Assembly: GCA_028289645.1 (NCBI GenBank)
Contig: JANQOK010000016.1
Span: 682,001-746,000, forward strand
From: Anderseniella sp.
GTDB taxonomy: Bacteria; Pseudomonadota; Alphaproteobacteria; Rhizobiales; Aestuariivirgaceae
DNA: 64,000 nt
Reading direction: 5' to 3'
Both the position numbers and the translations under genes were made by a program. The notes below the pieces were generated by a model that saw only the letters and a list, made by a program, of their open reading frames with translations, did no database searches and was not told the DNA's origin. Shown one piece after another: positions 16,787 through 26,771 of this stretch; the first letter of the stretch is position 1, and the number at the start of each line of letters is the position of its first letter.

Positions 16787-17479
16787 CTAAACCAAGCGTT
16801 CATATATTAGTTCTTTTGTGTGCCCTTCCAATCCAGGAAACAGTCGGGCATGAGTAATATCCATTGATTTCAGATGCCGTGCAATTGGTTGAAAACAGCC
16901 GGGGGGAATTACGACCTTGGTAAGAGCATCTTCCAAAGATCTACTGTCGAGGAAGTGAATTAGGTTTTTTTCATCAACAAGAAGTCTGGAAAAGAGCCCT
17001 CGCTGATTTTTTATCCTAATGTCCTTTTGTTCCTCGTAATGAAGAAATACGAGCTCGGCCTCATCTATTTCCGATTTGACCAACTCATAATTCAGAAGCC
17101 AAAGCGCTGCTGGTTTCGTCGGATTTAATACGAGGGCTCCAGAAACGGCGAAAAAGAGCGCAATGTAAGGGCTGAATGACCAGTCAAGGACTCGAGTTGG
17201 TAATCCATAATGTTGAGCAATCGAAATGATGTCACCATCGGATAAGCGCTCGTCCAGCCTATCCTTCGTCCGTTCCCTAAATTTCGAGATCAATTCAGAA
17301 AACTGATTGTTCCTGTTTTTGAGCGTGCCCGAGTAAAACCGGTCGAACGAAGTGTCTAACTCCCAACTCTCATCTCTTTGCCCCCTGAACACATAACCTC
17401 CATCAAAAAAATGATTGTTGGTCAGATTCTCCAAGTCTCTAAGCAAAAAATTCGGGTCAGAAAGGGCCTCAGTTTTCAT
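16787..17479 (-). CDS. FRG domain protein, partner of the adjacent P-loop ATPase
   Basis: The 230-residue product carries the hallmark motifs of the FRG domain: VFRGQRDESWELDTSFDR at about residues 30-47, with the FRG triplet, and AQHYGLPTRVLDWSFSPYIA at about 88-107. Later, KNQRGLFSRLLV matches the usual glutamine-rich core, and VVIPPGCFQPIARHL the C-terminal part. FRG is a domain of unknown biochemistry often found in mobile and defence-associated genes. There is no membrane helix. It follows the ATPase gene by 15 bases on the same strand, so the two form an operon. Base composition is clearly AT-richer than the chromosome around it, which suggests horizontal transfer. Confidence 0.85.
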   Translation of the reverse strand: MKTEALSDPNFLLRDLENLTNNHFFDGGYVFRGQRDESWELDTSFDRFYSGTLKNRNNQFSELISKFRERTKDRLDERLSDGDIISIAQHYGLPTRVLDWSFSPYIALFFAVSGALVLNPTKPAALWLLNYELVKSEIDEAELVFLHYEEQKDIRIKNQRGLFSRLLVDEKNLIHFLDSRSLEDALTKVVIPPGCFQPIARHLKSMDITHARLFPGLEGHTKELIYERLV

Positions 17480-17494
17480 TTTGTTTAGACGTCC

Positions 17495-19120
17495 TCATCC
17501 GATTTTCGGTCCCACGGGGGAACCTTTCTGAATTTCCAGGTTACAAACATCGTTGAGACCCGGGAAGAACACAAAAGTCTCCGAATTCATAGGCAGGTCC
17601 GTTTGTTCATTTGTATCTGAAAAATAATAGAAAGAGTCTCCAGAATTATTTTTCTGCCGTACGCCGATTAAACCTTGAATCCATAAAATATTCTCAAGTT
17701 TATTAAGATTAAAATTTTGCGCCATTGAATTATAGTCATGATTGTCGCGCGTAAATTCCTCTACGGCTGCGGTTAATTCCGTTTTGGAAAATACATCTTT
17801 TCCTATGTGATTGATAAAACTCTTGATAGGCTTAATGAACCCATCAGTCAAATTGGTGTGCATACCATCAATGACTTCCTCGACCATGCGGTCTGAAACT
17901 GGGCCTTTTGAAAGGTATTCCCTAAAACTTTCATCCAGCTCTATGAGATAACCGACATCGTCGTCGTAACTCGCAGCGACCAGATAGGCGGAAGCAGCTG
18001 TAAGCAAAGTGTTGGCAATTTCACGGGATATGTCAGCGACGATTCTCTTGAACTGCACCACTTCAATTGAACCGTTTTTATCCAACACCGAGTAAAGCCT
18101 GTTACCAAACCTGACGGTGTTCCTCGGCACGAAATTTGTATGTCTAAGAAAGTAGGAGGTGACGTCTTCCTCTGTCTCTTTGCCCTCATTGTAAACTTTT
18201 TCAAACCCAAGTAGAGCTGGAAGATCAGCCACTCCTGGTGCCCATTTCGCGTTTGACGAACTCAAATTCCTCTGGGTTTGTTTGATCTTTTCAGACAGAA
18301 ACCCGCTAGATTTCTGTGGGGACCAAAAAAGGAACAGTACGTAGCTTGTGTCCAAAAAACGATCTGCATGATCCGAAGACATAATTGTGCTGAACACTAC
18401 GTCTCTCAGTGTAATCATAACGTGTAGATTCGGGACGTTGTCCGTGTCTCTGGCACCCTTGATAACCGTATAGAATAAAGCACGAGTGATATCCGTCAGG
18501 ATCGCTGGAGCGCGACGCATTTCATCGTCCAAAGAGTCTAGGTATATACAAATCTGCGCAGAGTTTCTGAGCGTGATTCGGCACGTCGAGCGAAAATTAG
18601 AAACTATTGGACTAAATAAAAACTTAGCAAACTCTTCATAATTCTTAAAATAATTTATTAAAACATTAACAACTTCGTATACTTGAGTAGGGGTTCTCAA
18701 TCCCATTAGACAATTTCCAAACTGATATTCTATTTTTTCAGATTGAATTTTAATGTTTTTACTTCCAAATCTTTTTGTGTAATCCTCATCATACAGAATA
18801 TAAGTTATGGCACTTACTAAAATGGCATATTCCCAGATTGATTGCCAAGAATTGGTCCTAACACGATGCTGCATTGTTACAGAGAATCGGACCATACTCT
18901 CTAAGTTTGGCGGTTTATTTGTGATTTCCACAGCAAACCGCTTTTGATCTCTTTGGGAGGCTTGAAAGAATTTCCTGATACTGAGCGACTTTCCACTCCC
19001 CTTCCTCCCAACGATCACACGATGTGACAGGGACGTAAAATCAACCGGTGAGTCATACCCCAACTCAAGATGGTTCTTGAGAGACTCTGTTGAGCCATCT
19101 GGCCTGCCCATGTATTCCAA
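17495..19120 (-). CDS. P-loop ATPase (Sll1717-like) of the ATPase/FRG pair
   Basis: The product is 541 residues if started at TTG 19120, which has AGGAGG seven bases upstream; ATG 19111 and TTG 19159 are weaker choices. The N-terminal region has a Walker A motif VGRKGSGKS at about residues 37-45 and a Walker B-like ICIYLDSLDDE at about 190-200. This is the pattern of STAND/KAP-related ATPases of the Sll1717 type, where the ATPase senses or remodels and a partner acts. The remaining 330 residues are helical with no enzymatic motif I recognise. The AT-rich codon use differs strongly from neighbours. With the FRG gene it forms a two-gene accessory module next to tRNA-Ser; a role in phage defence is inference. 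Confidence 0.75.
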   Translation of the reverse strand: MEYMGRPDGSTESLKNHLELGYDSPVDFTSLSHRVIVGRKGSGKSLSIRKFFQASQRDQKRFAVEITNKPPNLESMVRFSVTMQHRVRTNSWQSIWEYAILVSAITYILYDEDYTKRFGSKNIKIQSEKIEYQFGNCLMGLRTPTQVYEVVNVLINYFKNYEEFAKFLFSPIVSNFRSTCRITLRNSAQICIYLDSLDDEMRRAPAILTDITRALFYTVIKGARDTDNVPNLHVMITLRDVVFSTIMSSDHADRFLDTSYVLFLFWSPQKSSGFLSEKIKQTQRNLSSSNAKWAPGVADLPALLGFEKVYNEGKETEEDVTSYFLRHTNFVPRNTVRFGNRLYSVLDKNGSIEVVQFKRIVADISREIANTLLTAASAYLVAASYDDDVGYLIELDESFREYLSKGPVSDRMVEEVIDGMHTNLTDGFIKPIKSFINHIGKDVFSKTELTAAVEEFTRDNHDYNSMAQNFNLNKLENILWIQGLIGVRQKNNSGDSFYYFSDTNEQTDLPMNSETFVFFPGLNDVCNLEIQKGSPVGPKIG

Positions 19121-19704
19121 ACCGGTCCCTCCTAAAAAATGTTCCGCAAGCGTTCCCAACCGTTGAGAGGGCGCAACATGTTTGAAATTTTTATTCTAAT
19201 CAAGTGGCAATGACCTTAGGGTAAAATGTACTTTCTAGTTGTTCCCTTTCCTTCGAGGTACAGTCAATAGGAAAGTAGTAACGCATCTCAGTTACTCTCG
19301 GACAACTGTCGCCAACATACGTCTACTGAAGATTTGATTTTTGCGCACGTTCATTCGCCCGGTAAATTTGCCGCCAATGACTGCGTCAGCTTCAAACGGT
19401 ATGTCACTGACTTCAGTTGCAGGCATTGGCAACAATTGCACAGCCAGACGAAGCTCCTCAAAACCGCCAGGACGAACTTGGAGCAGCAAGTTCCTAATGA
19501 GATGAACTCTCTGAGAACCAACCGCGATGGCGTGGCAGTGGAGACCAGGGGTTGCAGAAGCTGAAGGCGGGAAGATGCAACCTCCGCCTTGAAGGCCGAA
19601 ATGAAAAAGCACCTGTGCATGATACGAACCCGACATGAGTGCTGGCGGGCATGCAGTCAGATGCTTGAAGAAAATCCGATCTGCTTATCAAATCAATATA
19701 TAGA
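19121..19704. other. Intergenic region between the ATPase gene and tRNA-Ser
   Basis: This 584-base stretch should hold the promoter of the ATPase/FRG operon at its left end. The longest frame (19292-19636, minus) lacks a ribosome site and protein-like composition, though its middle reads AVQLLPMPATEV, echoing a frame near 16470. I see no integrase, and no copy of the tRNA 3' end at the left side of the patch that would mark an attachment site. Confidence 0.4.
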
Positions 19705-19794
19705 TGGCGGAGAGAAAGGGATTCGAACCCTTGATACGGTTACCCGCATACACGCGTTCCAGGCGTGCGCCTTCAACCACTCGGCCACCTCTCC
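19705..19794 (-). tRNA. tRNA-Ser (anticodon GGA)
   Basis: Read on the minus strand, the gene starts GGAGAGGTGGCCGAGTGG, has an anticodon stem CACGC/GCGTG enclosing loop CTGGAAC (anticodon GGA), a long variable arm typical of serine tRNAs, the T-loop segment GGGTTCGAATCCC, and ends CTCTCCGCCA with the CCA encoded. The acceptor ends GGAGAG and CTCTCC pair. Length is 90 bases, as expected for a class II tRNA. The AT-rich accessory patch begins on its 3' side. Confidence 0.97.
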
Positions 19795-19937
19795 GGCTCT
19801 GGCGGGAACATACACATTAGTGGTTGAAGATCAAGCCGGTGCATCACACAAATGTAACCGCCTGATCCACTTGCAAGTTGGCCCGCGTATGACAACATAG
19901 GCAGCTAGTCAAGAGTGCACGAAAAAGGAGCACGCCC

Positions 19938-20594
19938 ATGTTCGGTTTTGCCCGCAAGAAGCTGGAAATTCCATCGGCGGAAGAGGCGCTTCCCGGCCGC
20001 GATACACCGATACCGACGTCGGCCAGGCACCTGGTCAACGGCAATCCGCTGAAAGGGCCCTATCCGGCAGGACACGAAATCGCCTACCTGGCTTTCGGCT
20101 GTTACTGGGGTTGCGAACGCGAATTCTGGATCAGGCCCGGCGTATGGGTGACAGCAGTCGGCAACATTGGCGGGACCACCCCGAATCCGACCTATGAAGA
20201 GGTGTGCTCCGGCCAGACCGGGCATGCCGAGGCGGTGATGGTGGTGTTCGACCCGAAGATCGTCTCCTACGAACAGATCTTGAAGTATTTCTGGGAAGCG
20301 CACGACCCGACGCAGGGCATGCGCCAGGGCAATGATGTCGGCACCCAGTACCGCTCCGGCATTTACTGGGTCGACGAGGCCCAGCGCGACGCGGCGCTGG
20401 CCTCAAAGGCCGCCTACCAGAAGGCCCTTGATGCCAGGGGTTTCGGCACGATCACCACGGAAGTGCGCGAAGCGACGGAGTTCTACTTTGCCGAGAGCTA
20501 CCACCAGCAATACCTGGCGAAAAACCCGAACGGCTATTGCGGCCTCGCCGGCACCGGCGTGACCTGTCCGGTCGGCGTAGGTGTCGAGGCTTAG
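19938..20594 (+). CDS. msrA: Peptide-methionine (S)-S-oxide reductase MsrA
   Basis: The 218-residue protein reduces the S-form of methionine sulfoxide in oxidised proteins, using thioredoxin as reductant. The catalytic motif GCYWGCE at residues 54-60 (family form GCFWG) contains the active cysteine C55. Further signature segments are [34 protein letters not shown] and [14 protein letters not shown]. The N-terminal 45 residues are the extension typical of the longer MsrA form. ATG 19938 follows an AAGGAG site. It stands alone as a single gene, and its downstream side is occupied by the inverted-repeat element at 20602-20895. Confidence 0.97.
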   Translation: MFGFARKKLEIPSAEEALPGRDTPIPTSARHLVNGNPLKGPYPAGHEIAYLAFGCYWGCEREFWIRPGVWVTAVGNIGGTTPNPTYEEVCSGQTGHAEAVMVVFDPKIVSYEQILKYFWEAHDPTQGMRQGNDVGTQYRSGIYWVDEAQRDAALASKAAYQKALDARGFGTITTEVREATEFYFAESYHQQYLAKNPNGYCGLAGTGVTCPVGVGVEA

Positions 20595-20601
20595 ATTTTT
20601 A

Positions 20602-20895
20602 TCGCTCACGCAAGCAGCCTAACGGCTGCGCTCCGCGGGGGGCGCACCCCGTGCGACGGCCGGTCGGCCTTGCCTCAGCGCTTGCGCGCTTCGGATTGGA
20701 GTGCGTCACTATGGTTGTTCAAGGTCGGAGAACGGCGCGAGGCACGAAGTGCCGAGTAAAGCTGTTCGACCAGAATAATGAATAACGGCTCGCACCCACC
20801 TACGTGACGAATTCCCACTAGGCCCGACCGGGCATCGGGCCGGCCAGGCCCGCCCCCGCGGAGCGCAGCCGCCGCGCGGCTGCTTGCGTGAGCGA
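20602..20895. repeat. Inverted-repeat element, copy 1 (MITE-like), between msrA and pheT
   Basis: The element is bounded by a perfect 18-base inverted repeat, TCGCTCACGCAAGCAGCC at 20602-20619 and its complement at 20878-20895. Nested inside are further inverted segments (GGCTGCGCTCCGCGGGGG against its complement near 20850-20870), so the whole 294 bases could fold into one long hairpin. It shares its ends and internal blocks (for example the run from GGTCGGAGAACGG to GCTGTTCGACC, here inverted) with the element at 26771-27040. It has no gene. It lies between two convergent genes and may act as a terminator for both. Confidence 0.85.
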
Positions 20896-20906
20896 ACTAA
20901 ACCCCG

Positions 20907-23309
20907 CTACCCTCTCAGGGTAGCCCCGGTTGCCTTGGTGACGCTGGCAATGATGGCCTTGGACACCGCGTCGATCTCTTCATCGGTCAGGGTCTTGTCC
21001 TTGGGCTGCAGCGTAACCTCGATGGCAAGCGAACGCTTGCCGTCGCCGAGATTGCCGCCCTCAAACACGTCGAACACCGACACATCAGACACCAGCGCCT
21101 TTTCCGCGCCGCGCGCTGCACGCAGCAGCTTGTCGGCCGGCACATCAGCGTCAATGACGAAGGCAAAGTCACGTCTCACCGGCAGCAGGTCGGAGGCATC
21201 CAGCGGCGGCCGGGCGGCCCGTGACGACTTGGGCTCAGGAATGGCATCGAGGTTCATCTCGAACGCAACCAAAGGACCCTTGACGTCCATGGCGTCGAGC
21301 ACGCGCGGGTGCACCTCGCCGAACCAGCCAAGCTGGTTTTTGGGACCCAGTTGCACGGTGCCTGAGCGGCCCGGGTGGAACCAGGACGGCGCTCCCTGCA
21401 CCACCTGAACACTGGCAACCGGCGCCCCGGCAACGGCAAGTGCCGCCAGCAGGTCGGCCTTGGCATCGAATGCGTCCACATTGCGGGCCTTCTCGCCCCA
21501 ATGCCGCGGGCCGGTCTGGCCGCGCCGGACACCCGAGGCGCGCAGGGTTTCATCCTGCGGCTGGTCACCGGCATAGACCTGGCCCACTTCAAACAGGCCG
21601 ACCTGGGCCTGGCCGCGGTCGACATTGCGCCCGGTTGCCGCCACCAGGTTGGCGATCAGGGACGGCCGCATGTCGGACAGTTCGACCGAAATCGGGTTGG
21701 CCAGCTTGAGTTCCGGCTGGCCACCGCCGAACAGCTCTGCCTGGGCGGCCGGCAGGAACGACCAGGTGACCGCCTCGTTGAGGCCGCGTCCGGCCAGCGC
21801 CCGGCGGGCCGCCAGCATGCGTTTCTGGCGGATTGTCAGCACCGGTTTCGCAACCGCGTGCGTGCGCTGCATGGGTTCCGAGCGCACCTGATCCAGTCCG
21901 TAGATGCGGCAGACCTCCTCGACCAGATCCGCTTCGCCGTGAACATCCGGCCGCCAGCTTGGCACCTGACATGACAGCACGTCGCCGTTGTCGGTAACGT
22001 CGAAACCAAGCGCGGTCAGGATTTCCACCTGCCGGGCTTCCGGCACATCGATGCCGCCAAGCGACCTGACACGGGTCTTGCGCAGGTCGTAGGACCGGGT
22101 GTTCAGAGGTGCAGACCCGGCGATCACCAGTTCGGACGGCTCGCCGCCGCACAAATCCATGATCAGCCTGGTGGCAAGCTGGGCACCGGCCTCGACAAAG
22201 GCAGGGTCGACACCGCGCTCAAAGCGATAGCGCGCATCGGTGATGACATTGAGCTTGCGGCCGGTGGCGGCGGTGCGAACCGGGTCAAAGTAGGCCGCCT
22301 CGATGAACACATCTGTGGTGTTTTCATCGCAACCGGACACTTCACCGCCGATTATGCCGGCAATGCCTTCTGCTCCATTGTCGTCGGCGATCACCGTCAT
22401 GGTCTCATCCAGCGTGTACTCCTTGCCATCCAGCGCCAGCAACTTCTCGCCGGGCTCGGCCATGCGGGCGTGCACGGTGCCGTGCACCTTGTTCGCGTCA
22501 AACACGTGCAGGGGGCGGCCGAAACCGAAGGTGACATAGTTGGTGATATCGACCAGCGCCGAGATCGGGCGCAGGCCAATGGCCAGCAGCCAACGCTGCA
22601 GCCAGTCCGGAGACGGGCCGTTCTTCACGCCCCTGATGTGGCGGCCGACAAACATCGAACACGGCAACGGGTCCTCGCCATCGAAACGCAGATCGACGCC
22701 GATGGGAGACTTGTAGCCGCCGGGAATGTCCGGCACGTCGAGCGGTTTCAGCGTACCGAGGCCTTTTGCCGCCAGGTCGCGCGCAATTCCGTAAACCCCC
22801 AGTGCATCGGGCCGGTTCGGAGTTATGGCGACATCGATCACCGGATCATCAAGACCCAGCGCCTCGGCTGCGCTCATACCGATGGGGAACTCTTCCGCCA
22901 GATCGATGATGCCGTCATGGGCGTCGGAAATCATCAGCTCGCGTTCCGAACACAACATACCGGCGCTTTCGACACCGCGGATGGTGCCGACTTCCAGATC
23001 GACGCCGGTGCCAGGCACATGGGTGCCGGGTGCTGCGAACACGCCGACTAGCCCGGTGCGGGCATTGGGTGCACCGCACACCACCTGCACCAGGCCGTCT
23101 TTGGTTTCCACGTCACACACGCGCAAGCGATCGGCGTTGGGGTGCTGGCGGGCTTCCTTCACCTTGCAGATGGTGAAGGCGGCCAGCGCAGATGCCTGGT
23201 CCTCCACACCTTCCACCTCGAGACCGACGCCGACAAGACCGTCACAGATTTCGCCTATTGTGGCATCGGTATCGAGATGCTGTTTCAGCCATTTCAGCGT
23301 GAACTTCAT
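20907..23309 (-). CDS. pheT: Phenylalanine-tRNA ligase beta subunit
   Basis: The 800-residue product charges tRNA-Phe as an alpha2beta2 tetramer with PheS. It begins [20 protein letters not shown], has the EMAP-II-like tRNA-binding domain at about 40-150 ([20 protein letters not shown]), B3/B4 and B5 domains in the middle, and a ferredoxin-fold anticodon-binding domain at the C-terminus (about 705-800). Start ATG 23309 has GGAGGA upstream and overlaps the pheS stop as ATGA. Its 3' end faces the inverted-repeat element, beyond which msrA converges on it. Confidence 0.97.
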   Translation of the reverse strand: MKFTLKWLKQHLDTDATIGEICDGLVGVGLEVEGVEDQASALAAFTICKVKEARQHPNADRLRVCDVETKDGLVQVVCGAPNARTGLVGVFAAPGTHVPGTGVDLEVGTIRGVESAGMLCSERELMISDAHDGIIDLAEEFPIGMSAAEALGLDDPVIDVAITPNRPDALGVYGIARDLAAKGLGTLKPLDVPDIPGGYKSPIGVDLRFDGEDPLPCSMFVGRHIRGVKNGPSPDWLQRWLLAIGLRPISALVDITNYVTFGFGRPLHVFDANKVHGTVHARMAEPGEKLLALDGKEYTLDETMTVIADDNGAEGIAGIIGGEVSGCDENTTDVFIEAAYFDPVRTAATGRKLNVITDARYRFERGVDPAFVEAGAQLATRLIMDLCGGEPSELVIAGSAPLNTRSYDLRKTRVRSLGGIDVPEARQVEILTALGFDVTDNGDVLSCQVPSWRPDVHGEADLVEEVCRIYGLDQVRSEPMQRTHAVAKPVLTIRQKRMLAARRALAGRGLNEAVTWSFLPAAQAELFGGGQPELKLANPISVELSDMRPSLIANLVAATGRNVDRGQAQVGLFEVGQVYAGDQPQDETLRASGVRRGQTGPRHWGEKARNVDAFDAKADLLAALAVAGAPVASVQVVQGAPSWFHPGRSGTVQLGPKNQLGWFGEVHPRVLDAMDVKGPLVAFEMNLDAIPEPKSSRAARPPLDASDLLPVRRDFAFVIDADVPADKLLRAARGAEKALVSDVSVFDVFEGGNLGDGKRSLAIEVTLQPKDKTLTDEEIDAVSKAIIASVTKATGATLRG

Positions 23310-24379
23310 GACAGTCCTCCGGCCAGAGTCGGCACATTGAGCGAGCGGAATCCGTAGTGCCGCAGCCATCTCAGATCGGCCTCGAAGAAGGCCCGAAGAT
23401 CAGGGATGCCGTACTTCAGCATGGCGAGGCGGTCGATGCCCATGCCGAAGGCAAAGCCCTGCACCTGGTCAGGATCCAGCCCACCGGCGCGAATGACATT
23501 GGGATGCACCATGCCGGAGCCGAGAATCTCCAGCCAGCTGTCGCCGACGCCGACTTTCACCTGGCCCTTTTCCCAGGAGCAGTTGATGTCCACTTCCATG
23601 CTCGGTTCGGTGAACGGGAAGTGCGAGGCGCGAAACCGCATTTCAACCGCATCGACCTCGAAGAACGCCTTGCAGAATTCCTCAAGGCACCATTTCAGGT
23701 GGCCCAGATGGGTCTTGTCATCCAGCACCAGACCTTCAACCTGATGGAACATCGGGGTGTGGGTCTGGTCGGAGTCGCAGCGGTAGGTACGGCCCGGCGC
23801 GATGATGCGGATCGGCGTGTCGCTTTCCTGCATGGTGCGGATCTGCACCGGCGACGTGTGGGTGCGCAGCACCATGCGCGAACCGTCCTGCTTCGGATTG
23901 AAATAGAACGTGTCGTGCTCCTGGCGCGCCGGATGATCATCGGGAATGTTCAGGGCGCCGAAATTGTACCAGTCGGTTTCGATATGCGGGCCCTCAGCAA
24001 CGGAAAAGCCCATGTCGCCGAAGATCTGGGTGATTTCCTCCCAGACCTGGGAAACCGGATGCACGGAGCCCTGCATCTCCGGCCGTGCCGGCAGCGTCAC
24101 GTCGACGAACTCTGTTGCCAGGCGGGCTTCAAGGCCGGCTTCCTTCAGGGCGGCTGAACGTGACGCGATCGCAGCGGCCACCTTGTCCTTGAGCGCGTTC
24201 AGGGCCTGGCCGGCCTGCTTGCGCTCGTCCGGAGACATGGCGCCTAGCGTTTTCATGCGTTCGGATATGGCGCCTTTCTTGCCCAGTGCGGACACCCGCA
24301 CAGTGTCCAGCGTCGCCTCATCCGGCGCTGCCTCGACAGCGCCCACTAATTGGCTTTCCAGTTCTGCCAGTTCGGTCAT
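23306..24379 (-). CDS. pheS: Phenylalanine-tRNA ligase alpha subunit
   Basis: The 357-residue catalytic subunit has an N-terminal coiled-coil arm (about 1-90), then the class II synthetase core: [19 protein letters not shown], motif 2 in [10 protein letters not shown] through [19 protein letters not shown], and motif 3 in [18 protein letters not shown]. It supplies the active site for phenylalanyl-adenylate formation. ATG 24379 is chosen; a TTG two codons earlier is the alternative. The gene is separated from rplT by a hairpin with a T-run, so pheST may be expressed both by read-through and from its own promoter. Stop and pheT start overlap. Confidence 0.97.
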   Translation of the reverse strand: MTELAELESQLVGAVEAAPDEATLDTVRVSALGKKGAISERMKTLGAMSPDERKQAGQALNALKDKVAAAIASRSAALKEAGLEARLATEFVDVTLPARPEMQGSVHPVSQVWEEITQIFGDMGFSVAEGPHIETDWYNFGALNIPDDHPARQEHDTFYFNPKQDGSRMVLRTHTSPVQIRTMQESDTPIRIIAPGRTYRCDSDQTHTPMFHQVEGLVLDDKTHLGHLKWCLEEFCKAFFEVDAVEMRFRASHFPFTEPSMEVDINCSWEKGQVKVGVGDSWLEILGSGMVHPNVIRAGGLDPDQVQGFAFGMGIDRLAMLKYGIPDLRAFFEADLRWLRHYGFRSLNVPTLAGGLS

Positions 24380-24402
24380 GGTCAAACCCGTTGGTCATGT
24401 TC

Positions 24403-24463
24403 AAAATCAAAAAATAAAGCCGGACTTATCGCGCAATACTCTTGCGACAACAATGCCCGGCTT
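24403..24463 (-). terminator. Terminator or attenuator between rplT and pheS
   Basis: On the minus strand AAGCCGG pairs with CCGGCTT around an inner CGCAA/TTGCG stem, followed directly by TATTTTTTG. This is a good intrinsic terminator for the rpmI-rplT message. Because pheST follows on the same strand 23 bases later, it could also act as an attenuator, as pheST is attenuated in some bacteria; I see no Phe-rich leader peptide here. Confidence 0.75.
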
Positions 24464-24501
24464 AAACTCGGTGTGTGTAGTCAGATAGCAGCGTGCAGAT
24501 C

Positions 24502-24855
24502 TTACAGCGCGGCTTTTGCCTTTTCGACCAGCGCCTTGAATGCGTCTGGCTCGCGCACGGCAATATCGGACAGGACTTTACGGTCGACTTCGACACCGGC
24601 TTTGCCGAGGCCCTCGATAAATCGACCATAGGTCATGCCCAGTTCACGGCATGCAGCATTGATGCGCTGAATCCACAGTGAACGGAAATTGCGCTTCTTG
24701 CGACGCCGATCGCGGTAAGCGTATTGACCTGCCTTTTCCACGGCCTGGACGGCGGTGCGGAACACATTCTTGCGGCGGCCGTAATAGCCTTTGGCTGCCT
24801 TGACGACTTTGCGGTGACGCGCATGGGCGGTCACACCACGTTTAACTCGTGCCAT
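24502..24855 (-). CDS. rplT: 50S ribosomal protein L20
   Basis: The 117-residue protein is a full-length L20, which binds 23S rRNA early in large-subunit assembly. It begins [20 protein letters not shown] and contains [40 protein letters not shown] and [20 protein letters not shown], the standard L20 blocks. In many bacteria L20 represses its own operon. It follows rpmI by 24 bases. Confidence 0.98.
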   Translation of the reverse strand: MARVKRGVTAHARHRKVVKAAKGYYGRRKNVFRTAVQAVEKAGQYAYRDRRRKKRNFRSLWIQRINAACRELGMTYGRFIEGLGKAGVEVDRKVLSDIAVREPDAFKALVEKAKAAL

Positions 24856-24879
24856 TTCGGGGTAACTCCTTGCGTACCG

Positions 24880-25077
24880 TTAGCGGTTGGGCATAAAGCC
24901 CTTGATGATCTTCGCGTCCGCCTCCGTCAGGATGGTGGTGCCGCGCTGGTTGCGGATGAACTTGTTCGACCGCTTGATCATGCCATGGCGCTTACCGGCC
25001 TGAGCCGATTTCACCTTGCCGCTTGCGGTGAAGCTGAAACGCTTCTTGCAAGACGCTTTCGTCTTCATTTTGGGCAT
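24880..25077 (-). CDS. rpmI: 50S ribosomal protein L35
   Basis: The 65-residue product begins [20 protein letters not shown], the standard L35 start, and ends [11 protein letters not shown] 25077 has GGAG nine bases upstream; the frame runs on to 25143 but the extension is not L35-like. It is the first gene of the rpmI-rplT(-pheST) cluster. infC, often upstream, is not present here. Confidence 0.97.
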   Translation of the reverse strand: MPKMKTKASCKKRFSFTASGKVKSAQAGKRHGMIKRSNKFIRNQRGTTILTEADAKIIKGFMPNR

Positions 25078-25150
25078 TTTGCTATCTCCATTTCGCTCGC
25101 GACACCGCTGATCCTGTTGACAGACCTGAGGCTGTCTACGCACTTGAATG

Positions 25151-25178
25151 CGCCGGCCTGTCGGCCTTGCCTCGCTTT
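25151..25178. repeat. Possible relic of the inverted-repeat element
   Basis: The segment CGCCGGCCTGTCGGCCTTGC, continuing CTCGCTTT, in the rpmI upstream region resembles the block around 20652-20679 of copy 1 and the complement of about 26950-26975 of copy 2. The terminal repeats are absent. It may be a decayed fragment or chance similarity in GC-rich DNA. Confidence 0.3.
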
Positions 25179-25361
25179 GCCCGCAACGTGATGAGCCGGT
25201 CGTTTGAGCCTGTTTTTAAGCATTCAAACCGCCACGGCAGCCCACACTGGCCGGACGGTTCGTTCAAACGAGGTGGCTTATAACCGCGATAGGGCCACTT
25301 GGCAACACCTTCACCCGCACCCTAAGCTCATCATTTTGACAATGACAGGCGGGTTACGACG

Positions 25362-26771
25362 GTGACGGACAAGACTGGCGACGAAGTTGCGCAATTTATG
25401 GCAGACAATCCCGACATAACGCATCTGGACACGGTTCTCATCGACCTATGCGGGCAGCCGTACGGCAAACGCCTGCCGCGCAGCCAGATCGCGAAATTCT
25501 ATGAAACCGGAACCCCGGTGTGCGCCGCCATGAGCCTGGTCGACGTGCTCGGCAACACGGCCGATCCGATGGGTTACGGCTTTTCCGACGGCGATCCGGA
25601 CGCTATTGTCAGGCCGGTGCCGGGACGCCTGGTCAGGGCACCGTGGGCATCCGGCCTGGCACAGGCGCTGTGTGAACCCGAAGACGCCGCAACCGGCAAA
25701 CCGCTGTGGTATGATCCGCGCACTGTCCTGCAGCACGTGGTGTCGCGGTTTACAGAGCTGAACCTGATGCCCGTGACCGCCGTCGAGCTGGAGTTCTACC
25801 TGATCTCGCCGGATCGCGCCGGCGACGGCGCACCGCAGCCGGCCATGTCGCCCCGCAACGGCCGGCCGGAAGCCGCCGGCAAGGTGCTGTCGCTGGACAA
25901 GATCGACGAGTTTGCCCCGGTCATCGCCGCCATCGAGGCGGCCTGCAGGGCTCAGAACCTGCCGACGTCCACGATGATTTCCGAGTACGGCCCCGGGCAG
26001 TTCGAGATCAATCTCGAGCACTGTGACGACCCGGTGAAGGCCTGTGACGACGCGGTTCTGCTGCGCCGCTGCATCACGTCGGTTGCCCGCGCCAACGGGC
26101 TTGATGCCACCTTCATGTCAGTGCCGTTTGCCGGCCAGTCCGGCTCCGGCATGCACATTCATGCCTCGCTGGCGGACGAGGCCGGCAACATTTTCGACCC
26201 TGCGCACAAGGATTCGGGCACGGAACTTTCTGCCAAACAATTGAAAAACAAGAAAACACGGGACGATTCGGAGACGAAACTGTCTGCCGCAATTGCCGGG
26301 CTGCAGTCCATACACGCAGAGGCGATGGCGATTTTCGCGCCCAATCTCAATGTCTACCGCCGCTATGTGGCCGACAATTTCACCCCGGTGACAACCGCCT
26401 GGGGCGACAACAACCGTTCGGTCGCATTCCGAATACCGTCAGGCACGGCATCGGCACGGCGCATCGAACATCGCGCCGCCGGCGCAGAGGCCAATCCCTA
26501 CCTGGTGATGGCCGCGGTCCTGGCGGGCATGCACCACGGCCTGACCAACGGGCTCGATGCGGGCGAAAAATCAACCGGCAACGCCGGCGCGGAAGTCGAT
26601 GAGCAGCTGCCGCTCAGCCTGTGGCGCGCACTTGATGCCATCCGCGCGGCCAAAATCCTGCCCGGCTATTTCGGCGAGAATTACTGCCGGATCTATGCGG
26701 ACGTCAAACAGGCGGAGTTCGAAGCGTTCATGGAGACCATCTCGCGCCAAGAATATGACTGGTACCTGTAG
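25362..26771 (+). CDS. Glutamine synthetase family protein (PuuA-like gamma-glutamylpolyamine synthetase)
   Basis: The 469-residue product is started at GTG 25362, since the only nearby upstream ATG is closed by a stop. It carries the glutamine synthetase core: VELEFYLISPD and SEYGPGQFEINLEHCDDPVK (metal and glutamate binding), GQSGSGMHIHASL (the catalytic loop with histidines), and FRIPSGTASARRIEHRAAGA (ATP/ammonia site). The C-terminus EYDWYL is usual in the PuuA branch, which joins glutamate to putrescine or other amines rather than ammonia. No other putrescine-pathway gene is adjacent, so the exact amine is open. It is followed at once by the second inverted-repeat element. Confidence 0.85.
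   Translation: MTDKTGDEVAQFMADNPDITHLDTVLIDLCGQPYGKRLPRSQIAKFYETGTPVCAAMSLVDVLGNTADPMGYGFSDGDPDAIVRPVPGRLVRAPWASGLAQALCEPEDAATGKPLWYDPRTVLQHVVSRFTELNLMPVTAVELEFYLISPDRAGDGAPQPAMSPRNGRPEAAGKVLSLDKIDEFAPVIAAIEAACRAQNLPTSTMISEYGPGQFEINLEHCDDPVKACDDAVLLRRCITSVARANGLDATFMSVPFAGQSGSGMHIHASLADEAGNIFDPAHKDSGTELSAKQLKNKKTRDDSETKLSAAIAGLQSIHAEAMAIFAPNLNVYRRYVADNFTPVTTAWGDNNRSVAFRIPSGTASARRIEHRAAGAEANPYLVMAAVLAGMHHGLTNGLDAGEKSTGNAGAEVDEQLPLSLWRALDAIRAAKILPGYFGENYCRIYADVKQAEFEAFMETISRQEYDWYL

Noticed and set aside
16161-16800. Possible attachment-site copy of the tRNA-Ser 3' end at the left edge of the accessory patch
   Set aside because: No stretch matching the tRNA 3' end was found there, so an integrase-type insertion is not supported by the sequence.
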